Assembly: GCA_963575645.1 (NCBI GenBank)
Contig: OY754466.1
Coordinates: 1,838,001 to 1,902,000 of the forward strand
Source of the DNA: Xanthostigma xanthostigma
Lineage: Eukaryota; Arthropoda; Insecta; Raphidioptera; Raphidiidae
DNA length: 64,000 bases
Direction: 5' to 3'
Position 1 is the stretch's first letter; each line of letters opens with the position of its first letter. The notes under the pieces are model-generated. The model made no database searches. It was not told the origin of the DNA and saw only the letters and a program-made list of their open reading frames with translations. Made by a program: the position numbers and the translations under genes. This document shows positions 29,055 through 41,387 of this stretch, piece by piece.

Positions 29055-32000
29055 ATGTTGTACTGTCCGCCGAATGTGACTTTGTCAGAAATATGGGTGA
29101 ATCACGGAACGTCGCAATGTTTTATGGACACAATAAGTACATCGATCATAAGCGTATATTTATTTATATTCGGTAGTCTTCAATTATATGTATACAGTAA
29201 ATATTCTTCGCCGATAAGCGAAAATCAGTTGGTTAAATCAAAACTGTACAATCTTCAAATATTTTTTACACTTTATATACCAGTATTGCAAATAATACGT
29301 TTTGTCGTCCATGTAGTGATTATAAATAAAAACCAAGTTTATGGTTATATGGTAAGTAATATTTGAAATATTTTTTTATATTACAATACGCGCCACGAAT
29401 CTAAAAGGCTCGGAAGTTAGATGCGAATGCGGGCTTGCGCTTGTAGTCTGTTTGAAGAACTACAAACTCGCAACTCAACAAAACTAAAATAGCAATAACA
29501 ACTTGACAATAGCGTACTCGACTGTACTTTAAAGCAGGAAAGTGACAAAGGCAACGAGCGATCACGGCCAATCACCGACGAGCGCACGTTCCGTGCTGGT
29601 AGCTGGGAGGTGGTGGGAGTATCAACGGCTCTATAAAATGTGCTTTTGCGACGCTGTTTGTGACTAACTTCCGAACCTTTTAGATCCGTGGCGCGTATTA
29701 TACTCATATCTGCCTCTGTTCTAAGAAGCACTACATAATCGAAAACTAGAGTTAAATTCATTCGTTATATCGAGTGCAGACAGCTTATTCTTTTATAAAG
29801 TCTTCTTGAAACCCGACTTTGCCTCACAATGTCACTAAGATGCATTACTTATACTATGCTAGCGTCAAGATTAAAAGACTTATTTTTTGTTCGTTTGCAG
29901 ATTCTTTCGTTAGTTTTGACAATATTAGTTTATCCGTACTCGTTATACGTTTTAAACAAAGAACGTAAATATCTCCTACCGTCTGTTCCGACAAGAGGAC
30001 ACGGTTTGGTATTGCTACTTTTCTGGACATTGGTTTTCGTATCGGAAAACTTAGCATTCGTCAATTTGGGACAGAAATCATGGTGGTTTCTTCTGAAAAC
30101 GTAAGTTTAACGAATCGTAGCGTAAATCGGGACAGTTAGTTTTAAAACTCGCCAGTCGTTCGTTTTAACGTGATGTCACTTCCTCGTATGACACTATCAT
30201 TTACGAACGAGACACGTAAACTGCTGTTATTTATATTTTTTAGAAGTACCGATCAAATTGAAATGGCGTTATTCGTTTTGCGATACTTTTCGTGTTTGAT
30301 GATATTTATTCTTGGCCTGAAAGCACCGGGAATTTTACAAAACACAGATTATTACAATCTTAACGATTCGTCATCTGGAATCAACATTCATTTAGATGTA
30401 AGTATATAAAAAAACTCACACTTCAACCTACCTGTAGCGTCATACTCGCACTCACGTATAATAGACAATTTCGTAACCGACTAAATGATCTGGCTTATTT
30501 GTTTTTCATTTTATTGAATACTAAATTCGAATCTATTAAAATTTCAAAGTGCCACAAGGACCTTTTTTGGAAATGAAATTTCGCAATGTTAAAATGACTC
30601 TATTATACTTCAACCAAGTCTTCGATTTTGTGTTCAGACATTACAAATTTTCACGCTCCCAAAATAGACGGAGAGCTGGCTACGGAGAAAATGGGTGACT
30701 CGGTGCGGAGCTGAAAATTTGCAGAATAATAGATGATAGTACAAGTAAGTAGGGAAAAAATTGCCAGAAGGCTAGGCGGAAGATAAAGAGCCGTCAGAAG
30801 GCGCTAATGTTGCGAAAAATCAGTGCACTTCTGGCAATTTCTATACTTATTCTGTAATTCAAAACTAGATTATATATATATTATACATTATATAGTTATA
30901 AGGGCATACTGAAAATTCAAACATGATATAATAATTACATTCTACAAATATTCAAAATTATTAATGACATTTTGATAGAAATAAAATTAATCGTCATATA
31001 TTTTCATTAATAAAATTACGTTGTTATAACAACGTAATTTTATTAATTTCGGTATTTAAATTAATAATTTTGAATATTTGTCAAATGTAATTATTATATC
31101 ATGTTTGAATTTTCAGTATGCCCTTATAACTATATAATGTTTAATATATAATATATACATATATATATAATATATAATCTAGTTTTGAATTACAGAAAAA
31201 GTATAGAAATTGCCATAAGTGCACTGATTTTTCGCAACATTAGCGCCTTCTGGCGGCTCTTTGTCTTCCGCCTAGCCTTCTGGCAATTTTTTCCCTACTT
31301 ATACTATCTCCTATTATTCTGCAAATTTTCAGCTCTGCACTGAGTCACTCATTTTCTCCGTAGCCAGCTCTTAGCCCAAAAGTGTTTGATAGCTCTTGGA
31401 CTATATTACTACAAATCATTTGTATTGTTGCATAGCAAAAATTTTAATATTTATGTAACATTATTTTTATTACATAATCATTTTATTGACTTTATAAAGT
31501 TTTCTTTATATTTTCTCCTTTTAAATTTTTAATGGAAAAAAATAAACTACACACAAACAATTGTAGTAAAATTAATTCAAAACATGTAGTTTTTGAAGGA
31601 CTCAAGTTTTCTGCTAAGGTTTAAGTGCTACATTTTTTTTTAAACTGACATTTGTGCTTAAATTATAACTTATTTATAGTATTTATAATTTATGTGTGTG
31701 AAGTCCCTCAATTATGCGCGATTTAAAGATTTGCCGATATACATTTGTATGTGAGCACGTTTTTTACATACTATATTTTTTGTTACGATTTTGTATGCAA
31801 GGTTATAGTTCTTATTTAAACCGCTTTCTGTCAGAATGTTGTGTGTACCCATAAACATTTCGATGAGCTAAATCAGCCAGCTCGTTATATGACGGAACAT
31901 TAAAGCTCTGAATCTTAAAAAAATATATGAAATATTGTCTGCCCATAAAACATTTGCTAACATTGGAGAGGAAGCATGCTCATTCATTCGTTTTTTTTTT

Positions 32001-35000
32001 ATAACTAATTTGTGTTTTGTTTTAGTCAGCTCAAAATACAGAAGGTTCGACGTTTAAGAATGCTTGGAACAAAATACGAACACTAGCTCCATTTTTATGG
32101 CCCAAAAAAGACTGTTGGTTACAGCTGCGAGTTGTGTTTTGTTTTGTTCTTCTGATGGCCGGCCGAGTAATTAATTTATATGTACCGATATACAGTAAAA
32201 ACGTAGGTATGTATCTTAATCACAGCAGTTAAATATAACAGAAACAGGGGCGTACGCAGAATATTGTTTGAGGGGAGGGGCAAAAGAGAGAAGGTAATGA
32301 GAATCCGGTTATCATGTCGCAGTTCGGCCATCGACGATAGTACAAACGTTCTAAGTGCAATTCGAACTGTTCGAAGATTATTTTCTTTTGTGTTTTAGTG
32401 GACTCGTTGACGACAACACCGTTATATTTTCGATGGGACTATGTATTAATTTATGTAGCGTTTAAATTTCTGCAAGGTGGCGGTACTGGAGGAATGGGTT
32501 TATTGAACAATTTGCGCTCTTTTCTTTGGATCAGAATTCAGCAATACACGACCAGAGAAGTCGAGGTATTATTCTTAATTTTGAGTCAAACTTGAAATAT
32601 TAAGGTAGTTTGGAAGCCGCAATCCCAAGTAAAATAAATGACTTTGTTTTGTTTTTCATCAAATAATTACCCAAATCATGCTATAATAATTAATAAAAAT
32701 TCACATAAAAATTTATTTGATTTAATTTAATGCGAATTATAATTAAATAATTATAGTAATGTAATTAAAAAAATATTAATTGATTAGTACTCAGCTGTCA
32801 CTAGTCACTGTCACTACAACAACAGAGATAGAGGCCACATGTCAGTATTAAAAAATTAATAAAATCAAAAGTACGTTGTAAATTATTCTGAAATTTTTGC
32901 AGTGTGTATTTCAGACATCGTTCTATTCATTTAAAAGTTTTTTTGTGGGGTCAAGTTTGTCAATTTTTTACAAACCCTCAATTTCCGGAGTTATTGAACA
33001 AAGACACTCATAAAGGCTCGTGTATTTTTGCATAATTTTAATTAATTATATCTCTTAAACGGTGTGGTAAAAAAATCTGATCCTTTTTCTGTAGGTGTCT
33101 TTAATTATAAACTTTTGAATAAATATAAAAAAATTTGGGTCAAGTTTAAGTCATTTGGCTACCAAACTACCTTAAGGAGATTGAGCCGTTTTACGAAGAT
33201 AATGAAAAAAATCTGAAATAAAGTTTTTTTAATAGATTTTTTTATGACAAAATTTTCTGTAAAAAATCCAAAATCATTAGGAGATTTATAAAGTTAAAAA
33301 TTAAAAAAAACTTTTACATGTAGTCTTATGGAAAATATGTCAAGCTAGCATGCAAACTGTTCATTTTAATTTTTTGCAAATAACCAAATAATGTCAGCAC
33401 TTCCGAAAACTATCTATGTAAAGCATCGATGTCTTACGCATATTTAAATATTTTTTCCAATTTAATTAGGAGACTTTTAATCAAAAAAAAAATTATTAAA
33501 CCTTAACACTTTTTGATTATAGACTTTTATTCTTGACAGATTTAACAATTTTAACTGAATTTTCAACTTTTTAGAAATTTAATTTTAATTTTTATTACTT
33601 CTAATTTCTTTTTTTAATTATTTACTGCAAAAAATACGTAAAATACAGATATTTACATAAATTTATTTTTTTTAACCTAACTTTGTACAAAAAATTCAAA
33701 AGTTCGTCCATTAAGTATAAAGTACTGAAATAATTAATTAATATTAAAAAAAAATATTTATTTATGCCTTTATGACAATAATTTATTGGTATCAGCGACT
33801 TATAAACTATAAAAGTTCCCATTTAGAATTAGACTTACTTTTGATTGGGACTGTAACGGATCAACCTCCTTAAATAAAAATAAATGTAAATAGTACCTAT
33901 AGTTCTAGTTTCTTTTTTTATTCCCAGGTGGAACTGTTTAGGCATCTTCATAGTTTATCGTTACGTTGGCATTTGTCGCGGAAGACAGGCGAAGTGTTAC
34001 GCGTGATGGACAGGGGCACAGATTCAATAAACAATTTACTTAATTACATATTATTCAGTATTTTTCCGACAATCGTCGATATAATTGTAGCGGTAGTATT
34101 CTTTTGTTCAGCGTTCAACGGATGGTTTGGTTTAATTGTATTTACAACGATGGCACTTTACATCGGTAAGTGAAACAATAAGAGAAAAACGAAAGTTACA
34201 AACATACATACATACATACATACATACATACATACATACACACACACACCCCCCCCCCCCCCACACACACACACATACATACATACATACATACATACAT
34301 ACAAACTTACAAGTGAAGTTAATATAAAGCGTGTAATAATAAAACAAACTCGGGTCGCAGTGTCAAACTTGCTATTACAGACAGTGTACCTTTATAATGT
34401 GATCTGGACCAAAATTTAAAAGAATTAACCCCTTAATACACTCCTTAAAATAATAAGTTTTTCTCTTAACTGCAGTAATATTGTCGATCCAACATCTGCA
34501 ACATATTAAATACACCCTTCAGTCAGAAAATTCATTGTTTCATATCGACAAATTAGCGTTTTCTTAAAATTTCAAATTTTAAACGGTTTAGAGAATTTTT
34601 TCCGGTTTTTTTCAGTCGCTTAAAATGGCCCGATCGGGTCTATTCTAAAAAGACTAAATATGGACGCAATTACTAATACCAAAAGTATATATTTTAATAC
34701 GGTACAAGGCTAAAAACCTCAAGAAAACCGGCTCATTATTCGCTTTCGATTGCAGGTGCTACGGTTTTGATAACTGAGTGGCGTACCAAATTTGTACGTC
34801 AAATGAATCTGGCAGACAATGCAACAAAAGCGATGAGCGTCGATTCGTTGTTGAATTTCGAAACTGTGAAATATTACGGTGCTGAAGAATACGAAGTCAA
34901 TAATTATCATGACGCCATTTTAAGCTACCAGGTAATTCTTGTCGATTAATTCGTAAATCGAGGTATTTTTACCGCTCTGAACCATAGATATATATATTAA

Positions 35001-38000
35001 TAGATAGCGGATGACTATCCTTGAGCATTGTGCGGAATGGTTCCAGTTAGAAGCCATATGGAAGCCATTTTGTACGTGGAAAACGCCGTAAAAAGCGCGC
35101 GGGATTCAAAAAGATTAAATATTCTATAATATGATGTTAATGGAAAAACAATAAAACTGCAGTAAACAGTGATATTTCGCTCCAAAACCTATTTTTATAT
35201 TGAAACGTTTCAAAAATTACAAAACTGAGCATAAATATAATATAAAAGCTTAGAACATTTTACATTGTCAGATTGGCATCAATGCTTGTCAACCTTGATG
35301 CCAAATTGACAATGTAAAATGTTCTAAGCTTTTACATTATATTTATGCTCAATTTTATAATTTTCGTTTCAGTATAAAAATAGGTTTTGGAGCGTTTACT
35401 GTGAGTTTTGTCGTTTTTTTTCAATAAAATCCTATTATAAAATAATTAATATTTTTGAATCTCGCGCGCTTTTTACGGCGTTTTCCACGTACAAAATGGC
35501 TTCTAAAAGGTATAGGAGGCGCTAGTGTATCCGCAATCTATTAAATATATATGTCGCCGGGATATTGTCAAATCCGTGATTTTGTAATTTCACTAGTGAA
35601 ATTACAGTATCACGATTGACAAAAATTCGTGATATTATAATTTCACTAAGTGAAATTATAATATCACGGGTTTGACAATATCCCGGCGACATATATATCT
35701 ATGCTCTGAACATTTGTTAATGATATTTAGTGTGCTTGTTGGTAAGTTTGAGCTCTCAAAGCATCTGTCGATAATACAGAACTCTTCAGAGACAGCTGCT
35801 TATTAAATTCTTACTCTTCAGCAGTTCTAGGAGCCTAGAGGTTGTAAATTCAAATTGGAAATGTCAGAAAAATCCAAGGATTTGAGTTTTATAATGTTCA
35901 GAACTTACCGACAAACACACCTATTGCGTCGAGGTGTAAGTTGCTCGAATAAACTGAACTACGGTTGTTAGTGAGTGAATCGAATATAAAGGATATTTAC
36001 TTAAAATTTTCTGTTGTGCTAAAACGTGTGTTCCTGCAATTAGGCTTTTGAAAAAAAAATAATTATCGATTTTTTTATTGTATTTTAAAACTTTATTATA
36101 AATAATATTGATAATCGATGCGAAAAACTTTCAAAAAACTTTTTTTAAATTAATCATAAGCAATTTAAAATTGATAAAATATTAAAAAAAATCACGTGAC
36201 AGCAAACGCACTAAAATTGTTTTTGACATTTGTGACGTCATATTGTTAAAATGTATATACGCAGTATACTATCAATAGTTTCTACATGTGTATTGACTAA
36301 AACTATCCTAAATTTAGTATAAAAAATAATGTTGACAAGCACCATAACATTTAAGATTCGACATTTTTGATAAATTTCTTAATATATTGACTGTATTCAA
36401 TCAATGAGAGGTTAAAAGTTTTAAAAAACTGTGTTAATTGCATGTGATGATAATAGAAATTAACACTATGACGTCACATTATGTTCGGGAAATATCGGCG
36501 CGTTCTCAGAACTGGGTACAAATATTTATTTTTAATTTGATATAACTTTTGAATTATAACGAAAATAAAAAAAAGAAAAATAGTTTCGTTATAAAACTTA
36601 TATACAATCTTTCCATATATGACAAAAAAAAATTTCATTCAAAAGGCCAATTGTTTCAGGTGAAAGAGTGGCAGGCATTGGTATCACTGAATATACTGAA
36701 CACACTTCAAAACATTGTGGTGTGTTCAGGCCTTTTGGCAGGCTCACTTCTATGCGTTCATATCGTCGTAACTTATCACACCTTAACGGTGGGTGATTAT
36801 GTTTTGTTTGCCAGTTACATCATTCAACTCTATGTGCCGCTCAATTGGTTCGGAACGTATTACAGGTAATAACGATGTGTAGTTTCGGCTGCGTATAAAT
36901 TATTAAATCGCTTCAGATTTAAAACTAATAATCATCTTTAAAATAGTTCTTTGTATTTGCAAACGAGGGCTCCACTATAGAGTACGGGGAGCTTAAAATT
37001 GGGGGGTGAGGGATCCGACAAAATCTTGTCAGCTTTTTAATTCATTTGTTTTTAACTAAATGGTTGTTTTATGTCGCTTTGCAGAGCAATTCAGAAGAAT
37101 TTCATCGACATGGAAAATATGTTTGATTTACTTCGCGAACAACGGGATGTGATCGACGCTCCAAATGCTGGACCTTTGATGATCAAAAGAGGCGGTGTTG
37201 AATTTACGAATGTTAGTTTTTCATACGTTCCCGAAAGAATTATTTTGAAAAATATAACTTTTAACGTACCGGCAGGAAAGACCGTCGCACTTGTAAGTTT
37301 ACGCTATTAATTTTTTTGTCATTTAATCCCGCATGCATTATCCCAAATATTGCAGTCTGTGGAATAACTTAAGGAGGTTGAGCCGTTTTATGAAGATAGT
37401 GAAAAAAATCTGAAATAAAGTTTTTTAAATTGATTTTTTTATGACAAAATTTTCTGTAAAAAATCCATTTTAATGATAATGGATTTTTTACAGAAAATTA
37501 CAGAAACTAACTATGTAAAGCATCGATGTCTTACGCATATTTTAATATTTTTTCCAATTTAATTAGGAGACTTTTAATCAATAAAAAAAATATTAAACCT
37601 TAGCACTTTTTGATTATGGTTTTTTATTCTTGACAATTTTAACTTAATTTTCAACTTTTCAATTATTTAATTTAATTTTTATTACTTCTAATTTCTTTTT
37701 TTAATTATTTACTGCAAAAAATATGTAAAATACAGATATTTACATAAATTTATTTTTTCTAACCTAACTTTGTACAAAAAATTCAAAAGTTAGTTCATTT
37801 AGTAAAATACTGAAATAATTAATTAATATTAAAAAAAATTATTTATTTATGCCTTTATGACAATAATTTATTGGTACATCGACTTATAACCTTATGTAAA
37901 AATTTATTATGGAAAGTTCGCATTTAGAATTCGACTTACTTTTGATTGGGACTGTAACGCATCAACCTCCTTAAACTTGTAATTGTAAAATAACATTTTC

Positions 38001-41000
38001 ATATAATTGAAGTCATTGCGCATATTTTCTTTAAGGTGGGGCCATCTGGCAGTGGCAAGAGTACAATAATCAGATTATTATTCCGATTTTATGATGTGGA
38101 CCAAGGCTCTATAACAATAGACGGACAGAATATCAAAACCGTGAAACAAGATACACTTAGGAGGGCAATCGGCGTGGTTCCTCAAGACACAGTTCTTTTT
38201 AACAACTCGATCAAGTTAGTCAATATTTTTTGTTAATATATTGTCTGAAAAATTGGTCGATAATTTTATTTATTCAACACGCGTGAGTAATATGTAATTT
38301 CGGGGCCCTGCTAAATTCGGGAGAAATAATAAATTACTTCATGTTGACGCGTAGAGTGCTAATAATGAGCTGTACTGTACGATAATAAATTTTCTGGACC
38401 AATAGGAACGCAGTAGCGAGCGGAAGCCGTACAATAATGAATAATAACTGTATAGTTTCTGGACCAATAGGAACGCGGTAGCGATTTGTATATATGAAAA
38501 CAGCATCGCAATTCAGCGAAAGTCAGGGCCATCTTGTGTGCATCGAGGGCGGTGGGTATGTCAATCAATGGAGTGATTTATTATTTTTCCCTCTTTTATC
38601 GCTCATGCTAGTTAAATAAAATATTATGTGCGACCATTGATCGAAGGAAAATATTCCACTCGCGTTTTACCGCACTCGCTACGCTCGTGCGGCAAATTTC
38701 ACGCTCATGGAATCTTCTTCTCTCACTAGTCGCACAATATACTATTATTGAATCGATCAAGTTAGTGTTCATCACTTTTTATTTTTGGCATCGTAGGATA
38801 TTCTCGCTTCAGCCGCTGATTAGCCAATCGGTTTTTAGTTATCGATTAGTAAGGTTTTCACTTTTTTTCTAGATATAATATTAAATATGGCAGGATTTCG
38901 GCGCACGATGCTGACGTCATATCGGCAGCAAAGAATGCTGACATCCACGAAAGGATTTTATCGTTTCCGGATGGATATGAAACACAGGTATAACGATATA
39001 TTGTAGTGCTCTTTCGTTAATCCGCCCCTCCGAACGCCCGGTTAGTACCGGATTAGTAGAAATGGCAAATTTCAGACTTGACGCATCGGTAAAGTAGATA
39101 AATCGATATAGAACTGTTGTTATTCTCTAAATAGTTAAATAAATGCTCCGTTTTTCACGGAACTTTATAAACAGCCAGTTGCAATGTTCGTCAGATAATC
39201 GAGTGGTGGATTAAGGTTATACGCTCTCGACCGTATTAGTAAAAAATGCGTCCGTATTTTGTTGTAACAAAAAATGTTATATGACTTGGTAAATTTATTA
39301 TTTCTTATGGAAACATTATATCCTGTTGATCATAGCTTTATTTTTTAATATTTAAGAAACAATATTTAAACATTTGACATAATATCATAAAGTTGTGACT
39401 TAAGCAGTATTTTTAATTAAGCCCAGTGTACACGAATGATTTTATCTTACGTTTTGGTTTTAAAAACCTTTGAACCGTTAGACGTATAGTTTTGGAGTTA
39501 TTGGATATTAAATGCAGTTTTTAATACACGGTAAATGAGATAATATCCAATTTTCAAGTTTTACTTATTAGCTACGTCAAAAAAATTATTTAATAAAAAC
39601 AAAATTTATGAAAAACTTTTCGTGTAATCTGGTTTTCATGGTGACATAATTCAAATCTAGAAAATAGAGATTTTGAGAGTTGTTTCGAAAATTTTTAATT
39701 AATATTTCTCCAAAACTGCACGGGAAAGTATAGTTTTTTTAATTTTTACGTTATCTAAATGAGTCAAACTTTCGAATAATCAGTTTTTTAAAAATTTGTC
39801 TATAGCCAATTTGGTTTAATCTTATTTTTATATACACTTCCGGTCAGTCTTCTCATATATCATTGTGTTAAAAATCGCATTTTTAATAATTAATAACTTG
39901 AAAACTAGACGGTCAATGTTTTTTAAAAAATGCAGTTGAATGTATGAGATATCCATAATTAACATATTAAAATTTCAGCGTATTATCTATACATTGCTCT
40001 ATCGGGCGTATAACCTTAAACGAAAAATGCTATGCTTTCATTCAACAAAGTTAGCCGATCGATTTTGTTTTTGTTTCGATTAAGATTGAAATGATTTTAG
40101 GTTGGTGAAAGGGGCCTAAGACTGAGTGGTGGCGAGAAACAGCGTGTGGCAATCGCCAGAACCTTGTTGAAAGCTCCAACAATTGTTTTATTAGACGAAG
40201 CTACGTCAGCTTTGGACACGCAGACGGAGAGACATATTCAGGTAAACTTATGTTTAAAACACGTCGATCTAGTGGCAAAATATATACGTCTGCCGAATAT
40301 ACAGTATGTAAACACGTAAGGTGTACATAGGGAAATTAGCATTGGGAAAAAATACTTGGATCAGAGTTAGCCATGACTGCATTAATTGTTATTTCTATTG
40401 AATTATCTTGGTAATCTCGAGGATTTTTATTTTATTTTGATTTATTTTTATTTTACTTGGCTTTTTTAATAATAAATAGCTCTTATAAATCATTATTTTA
40501 ATTTTTTTGTACAAAAATAAAACAAAAAAACAGCTCCATCTGTTTGGAAACATTTCATTCAAAAATTGTCTGACTGGTATGACGTATGCGTGTTGGTAAA
40601 TCAGTGATCTGATGTCTTTAGGTTCAACACGAATAGGCGGAGATATTTGATCTCGCACCATATTTAAGTATTTTTGGGAATTTAATGTCCCATTAATAAA
40701 AAAAGTCCGATTCTGTTTGTAATCATTTGAATATTTTCTTCGGTAGTATACACATTCATTTTGCAAAAGAATATTATCTGTCAAATTGAAAAACAAGATT
40801 TCAAGGCTCACTCTGATCCAGTCATTTTTTCCCAATGTTAATTTCCCTATGTGCACCTTACGTGTTTACATACTGTATAGAATTTGTGTCAGTTAGGTTT
40901 CTTTATAGTAATTATTGATGTGTTTTGTAGGCAGCGTTGAGCAAAGTTTGTTCCAATCGGACTACGATTGTCGTTGCGCATCGGTTATCGACTATAATAC

Positions 41001-41182
41001 ATGCCGATGAGATTTTGGTTCTCAAAGACGGTGAAATAATTGAACGGGGTCAACACGAAGTGTTAGTGTCGCAGAACGGCGTTTATGCAGACATGTGGAA
41101 GCAGCAACTCGAAAATAAAGATGTAGAATCCGATACGCAAGCAAATAAAGAATCTTCAATAGAACAAAATAACATATTTTAA
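29055..41182 (+). CDS. ABCB6: ABCB6/HMT-1 type ABC half-transporter
   Basis: Thirteen exons: 29055-29351, 29901-30100, 30244-30397, 32026-32206, 32399-32565, 33928-34165, 34756-34931, 36660-36865, 37085-37292, 38036-38214, 38873-38987, 40101-40241, 40931-41182; 837 aa, close to the human length. The N-terminal TMD0 (about residues 1-230) starts [18 protein letters not shown], as in insect HMT-1. The transporter core has [28 protein letters not shown] and [20 protein letters not shown]. The nucleotide-binding domain is complete: Walker [11 protein letters not shown]-loop VVPQDT, signature LSGGEKQR, Walker [13 protein letters not shown] and the H-loop AHRLST. The family works as homodimers in mitochondrial, lysosomal or plasma membranes and exports porphyrins or thiol-bound heavy metals. 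Introns hold at least ten insertions, one of which duplicated the donor of exon 10. AATAAA at 41244. Confidence 0.95.
29385..29699. mobile_element. MITE with AATACGCGCCA ends, intact copy
   Basis: Inverted ends of about 36 bp: AATACGCGCCACGAATCTAA at the left and the reverse complement of AATACGCGCCACGGATCTAA at the right. A second copy at 53747-55571 (reverse order) is split by two retroelements, and this intact copy shows its pre-insertion sequence. It lies in ABCB6 intron 1. Confidence 0.75.
30673..31370. mobile_element. 698-bp fold-back element
   Basis: Two arms of 349 bp form a nearly continuous palindrome centred at about 31021 (ACGTTGTTATAACAACGT). The left end starts GAGCTGGCTACGGAGAAAAT and the right end is its complement. 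The transcript of the host intron (ABCB6 intron 3) would fold into a long hairpin. No coding sequence. Confidence 0.85.
32600..33175. mobile_element. TTAA-flanked MITE 1 (piggyBac type)
   Basis: Ends TTAAGGTAGTTTGG and CCAAACTACCTTAA. The TTAA at each end fits a piggyBac target duplication. The right TTAA (33172-33175) is also the left end of the next element. ABCB6 intron 5. Confidence 0.6.
33172..33873. mobile_element. TTAA-flanked MITE 2 (piggyBac type)
   Basis: Ends TTAAGGAGATTGAGCCGTTT and TCAACCTCCTTAA. It is the same family as 37369-37974, sharing most of its internal AT-rich sequence (for example AATTAGGAGACTTTTAATCA). ABCB6 intron 5. Confidence 0.7.
34201..34303. repeat. (CATA)n/(CA)n/C-tract microsatellite
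   Basis: A run of CATA units, then CA repeats, a run of about 14 C, CA repeats and CATA units again. The following block (AACTTACAAGTGAAGTTAAT, then ATAAAGCGTGTAA) recurs after a CATA run at about 45260-45289, so it is probably the tail of a dispersed repeat rather than an isolated microsatellite. Confidence 0.85.
34983..35702. mobile_element. Composite fold-back insertion with 9-bp TSD
   Basis: The direct repeat GCTCTGAAC (34974-34982 and 35703-35711) flanks ends CATAGATATATAT and ATATATATCTATG. Inside, 35062-35102 and 35462-35503 form inverted arms (GAAGCCATTTTGTACGTGGA) of a long palindrome. A second palindromic element at 35553-35690 (ends GTCGCCGGGATATTG) lies in its right end, flanked by ATATATAT. 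It is in ABCB6 intron 7. A 9-bp duplication is typical of Mutator-like elements, but no transposase is present. Confidence 0.7.
35553..35690. mobile_element. Nested 138-bp palindromic MITE
   Basis: Perfect ends GTCGCCGGGATATTGTCAAA and TTTGACAATATCCCGGCGAC. Two internal copies of a TAATTTCACT/AGTGAAATTA hairpin. Flanked by ATATATAT on both sides. Confidence 0.75.
37369..37974. mobile_element. TTAA-flanked MITE 3 (same family as 33172-33873)
   Basis: Ends TTAAGGAGGTTGAGCCGTTT and TCAACCTCCTTAA. The interior is largely the same as 33172-33873, with a local inverted duplication of the TTTTCTGTAAAAAATCC block. ABCB6 intron 9. Confidence 0.7.
38221..38752. mobile_element. Insertion at the ABCB6 exon 10 donor, Penelope-related left end
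   Basis: A 532-bp insert is flanked by the 14-bp direct repeat TCGATCAAGTTAGT (38207-38220 and 38753-38766). The repeat contains the last eight bases of exon 10 and the donor GTTAGT, so the donor now exists twice. The left 50 bases (GTTAATATATTGTCTGAAAA, then ATTGGTCGATAATTTTATTT) match the Penelope-like copy at 54227-54268. The interior also contains two copies of TTCTGGACCAATAGGAACGC. Confidence 0.75.
39211..40019. mobile_element. TTAA-flanked MITE 4 (piggyBac type)
   Basis: Ends TTAAGGTTATACGC and GCGTATAACCTTAA bound 809 bp of non-coding sequence in ABCB6 intron 11. The TTAA at each end fits a piggyBac-type target duplication. Confidence 0.55.
40302..40875 (-). mobile_element. Tc1-like transposon with deleted transposase
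   Basis: Perfect long inverted ends starting CAGTATGTAAACACGTAAGG, flanked by TA on both sides. On the minus strand an open stretch (about 40829 down to 40395) reads [33 protein letters not shown] and [16 protein letters not shown], the middle of a Tc1-type transposase around the second catalytic region. The N-terminal DNA-binding part and the C-terminus are missing. It lies in ABCB6 intron 12, antisense to the host gene. Confidence 0.85.
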
Positions 41183-41387
41183 ATATAGAAATTGTTATGA
41201 AGATCGACATAATTTGAATAAGAAAATGTGTTTAAAAAAGTCAAATAAAAAAATTTAACTCGATAATTAGTGAAATATGTAGATATCGCCATGTACTGTT
41301 TTGATTTATTTTAATCAGTGCTGTGTTTAGGACCGTGGAGGCTTCTGGACACTCGGATCGGCAGGTAACTTTTTGATCAAAAGTGAT

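Noticed and set aside
38753..38766. Use of the distal duplicated donor as the real exon 10 end of ABCB6
   Set aside because: The extended reading meets a stop at 38234, whereas the proximal donor joins in phase to 38873.
40395..40856. 153-codon minus-strand ORF as a host gene
   Set aside because: It lies within perfect TA-flanked inverted repeats and resembles the middle of a Tc1 transposase.
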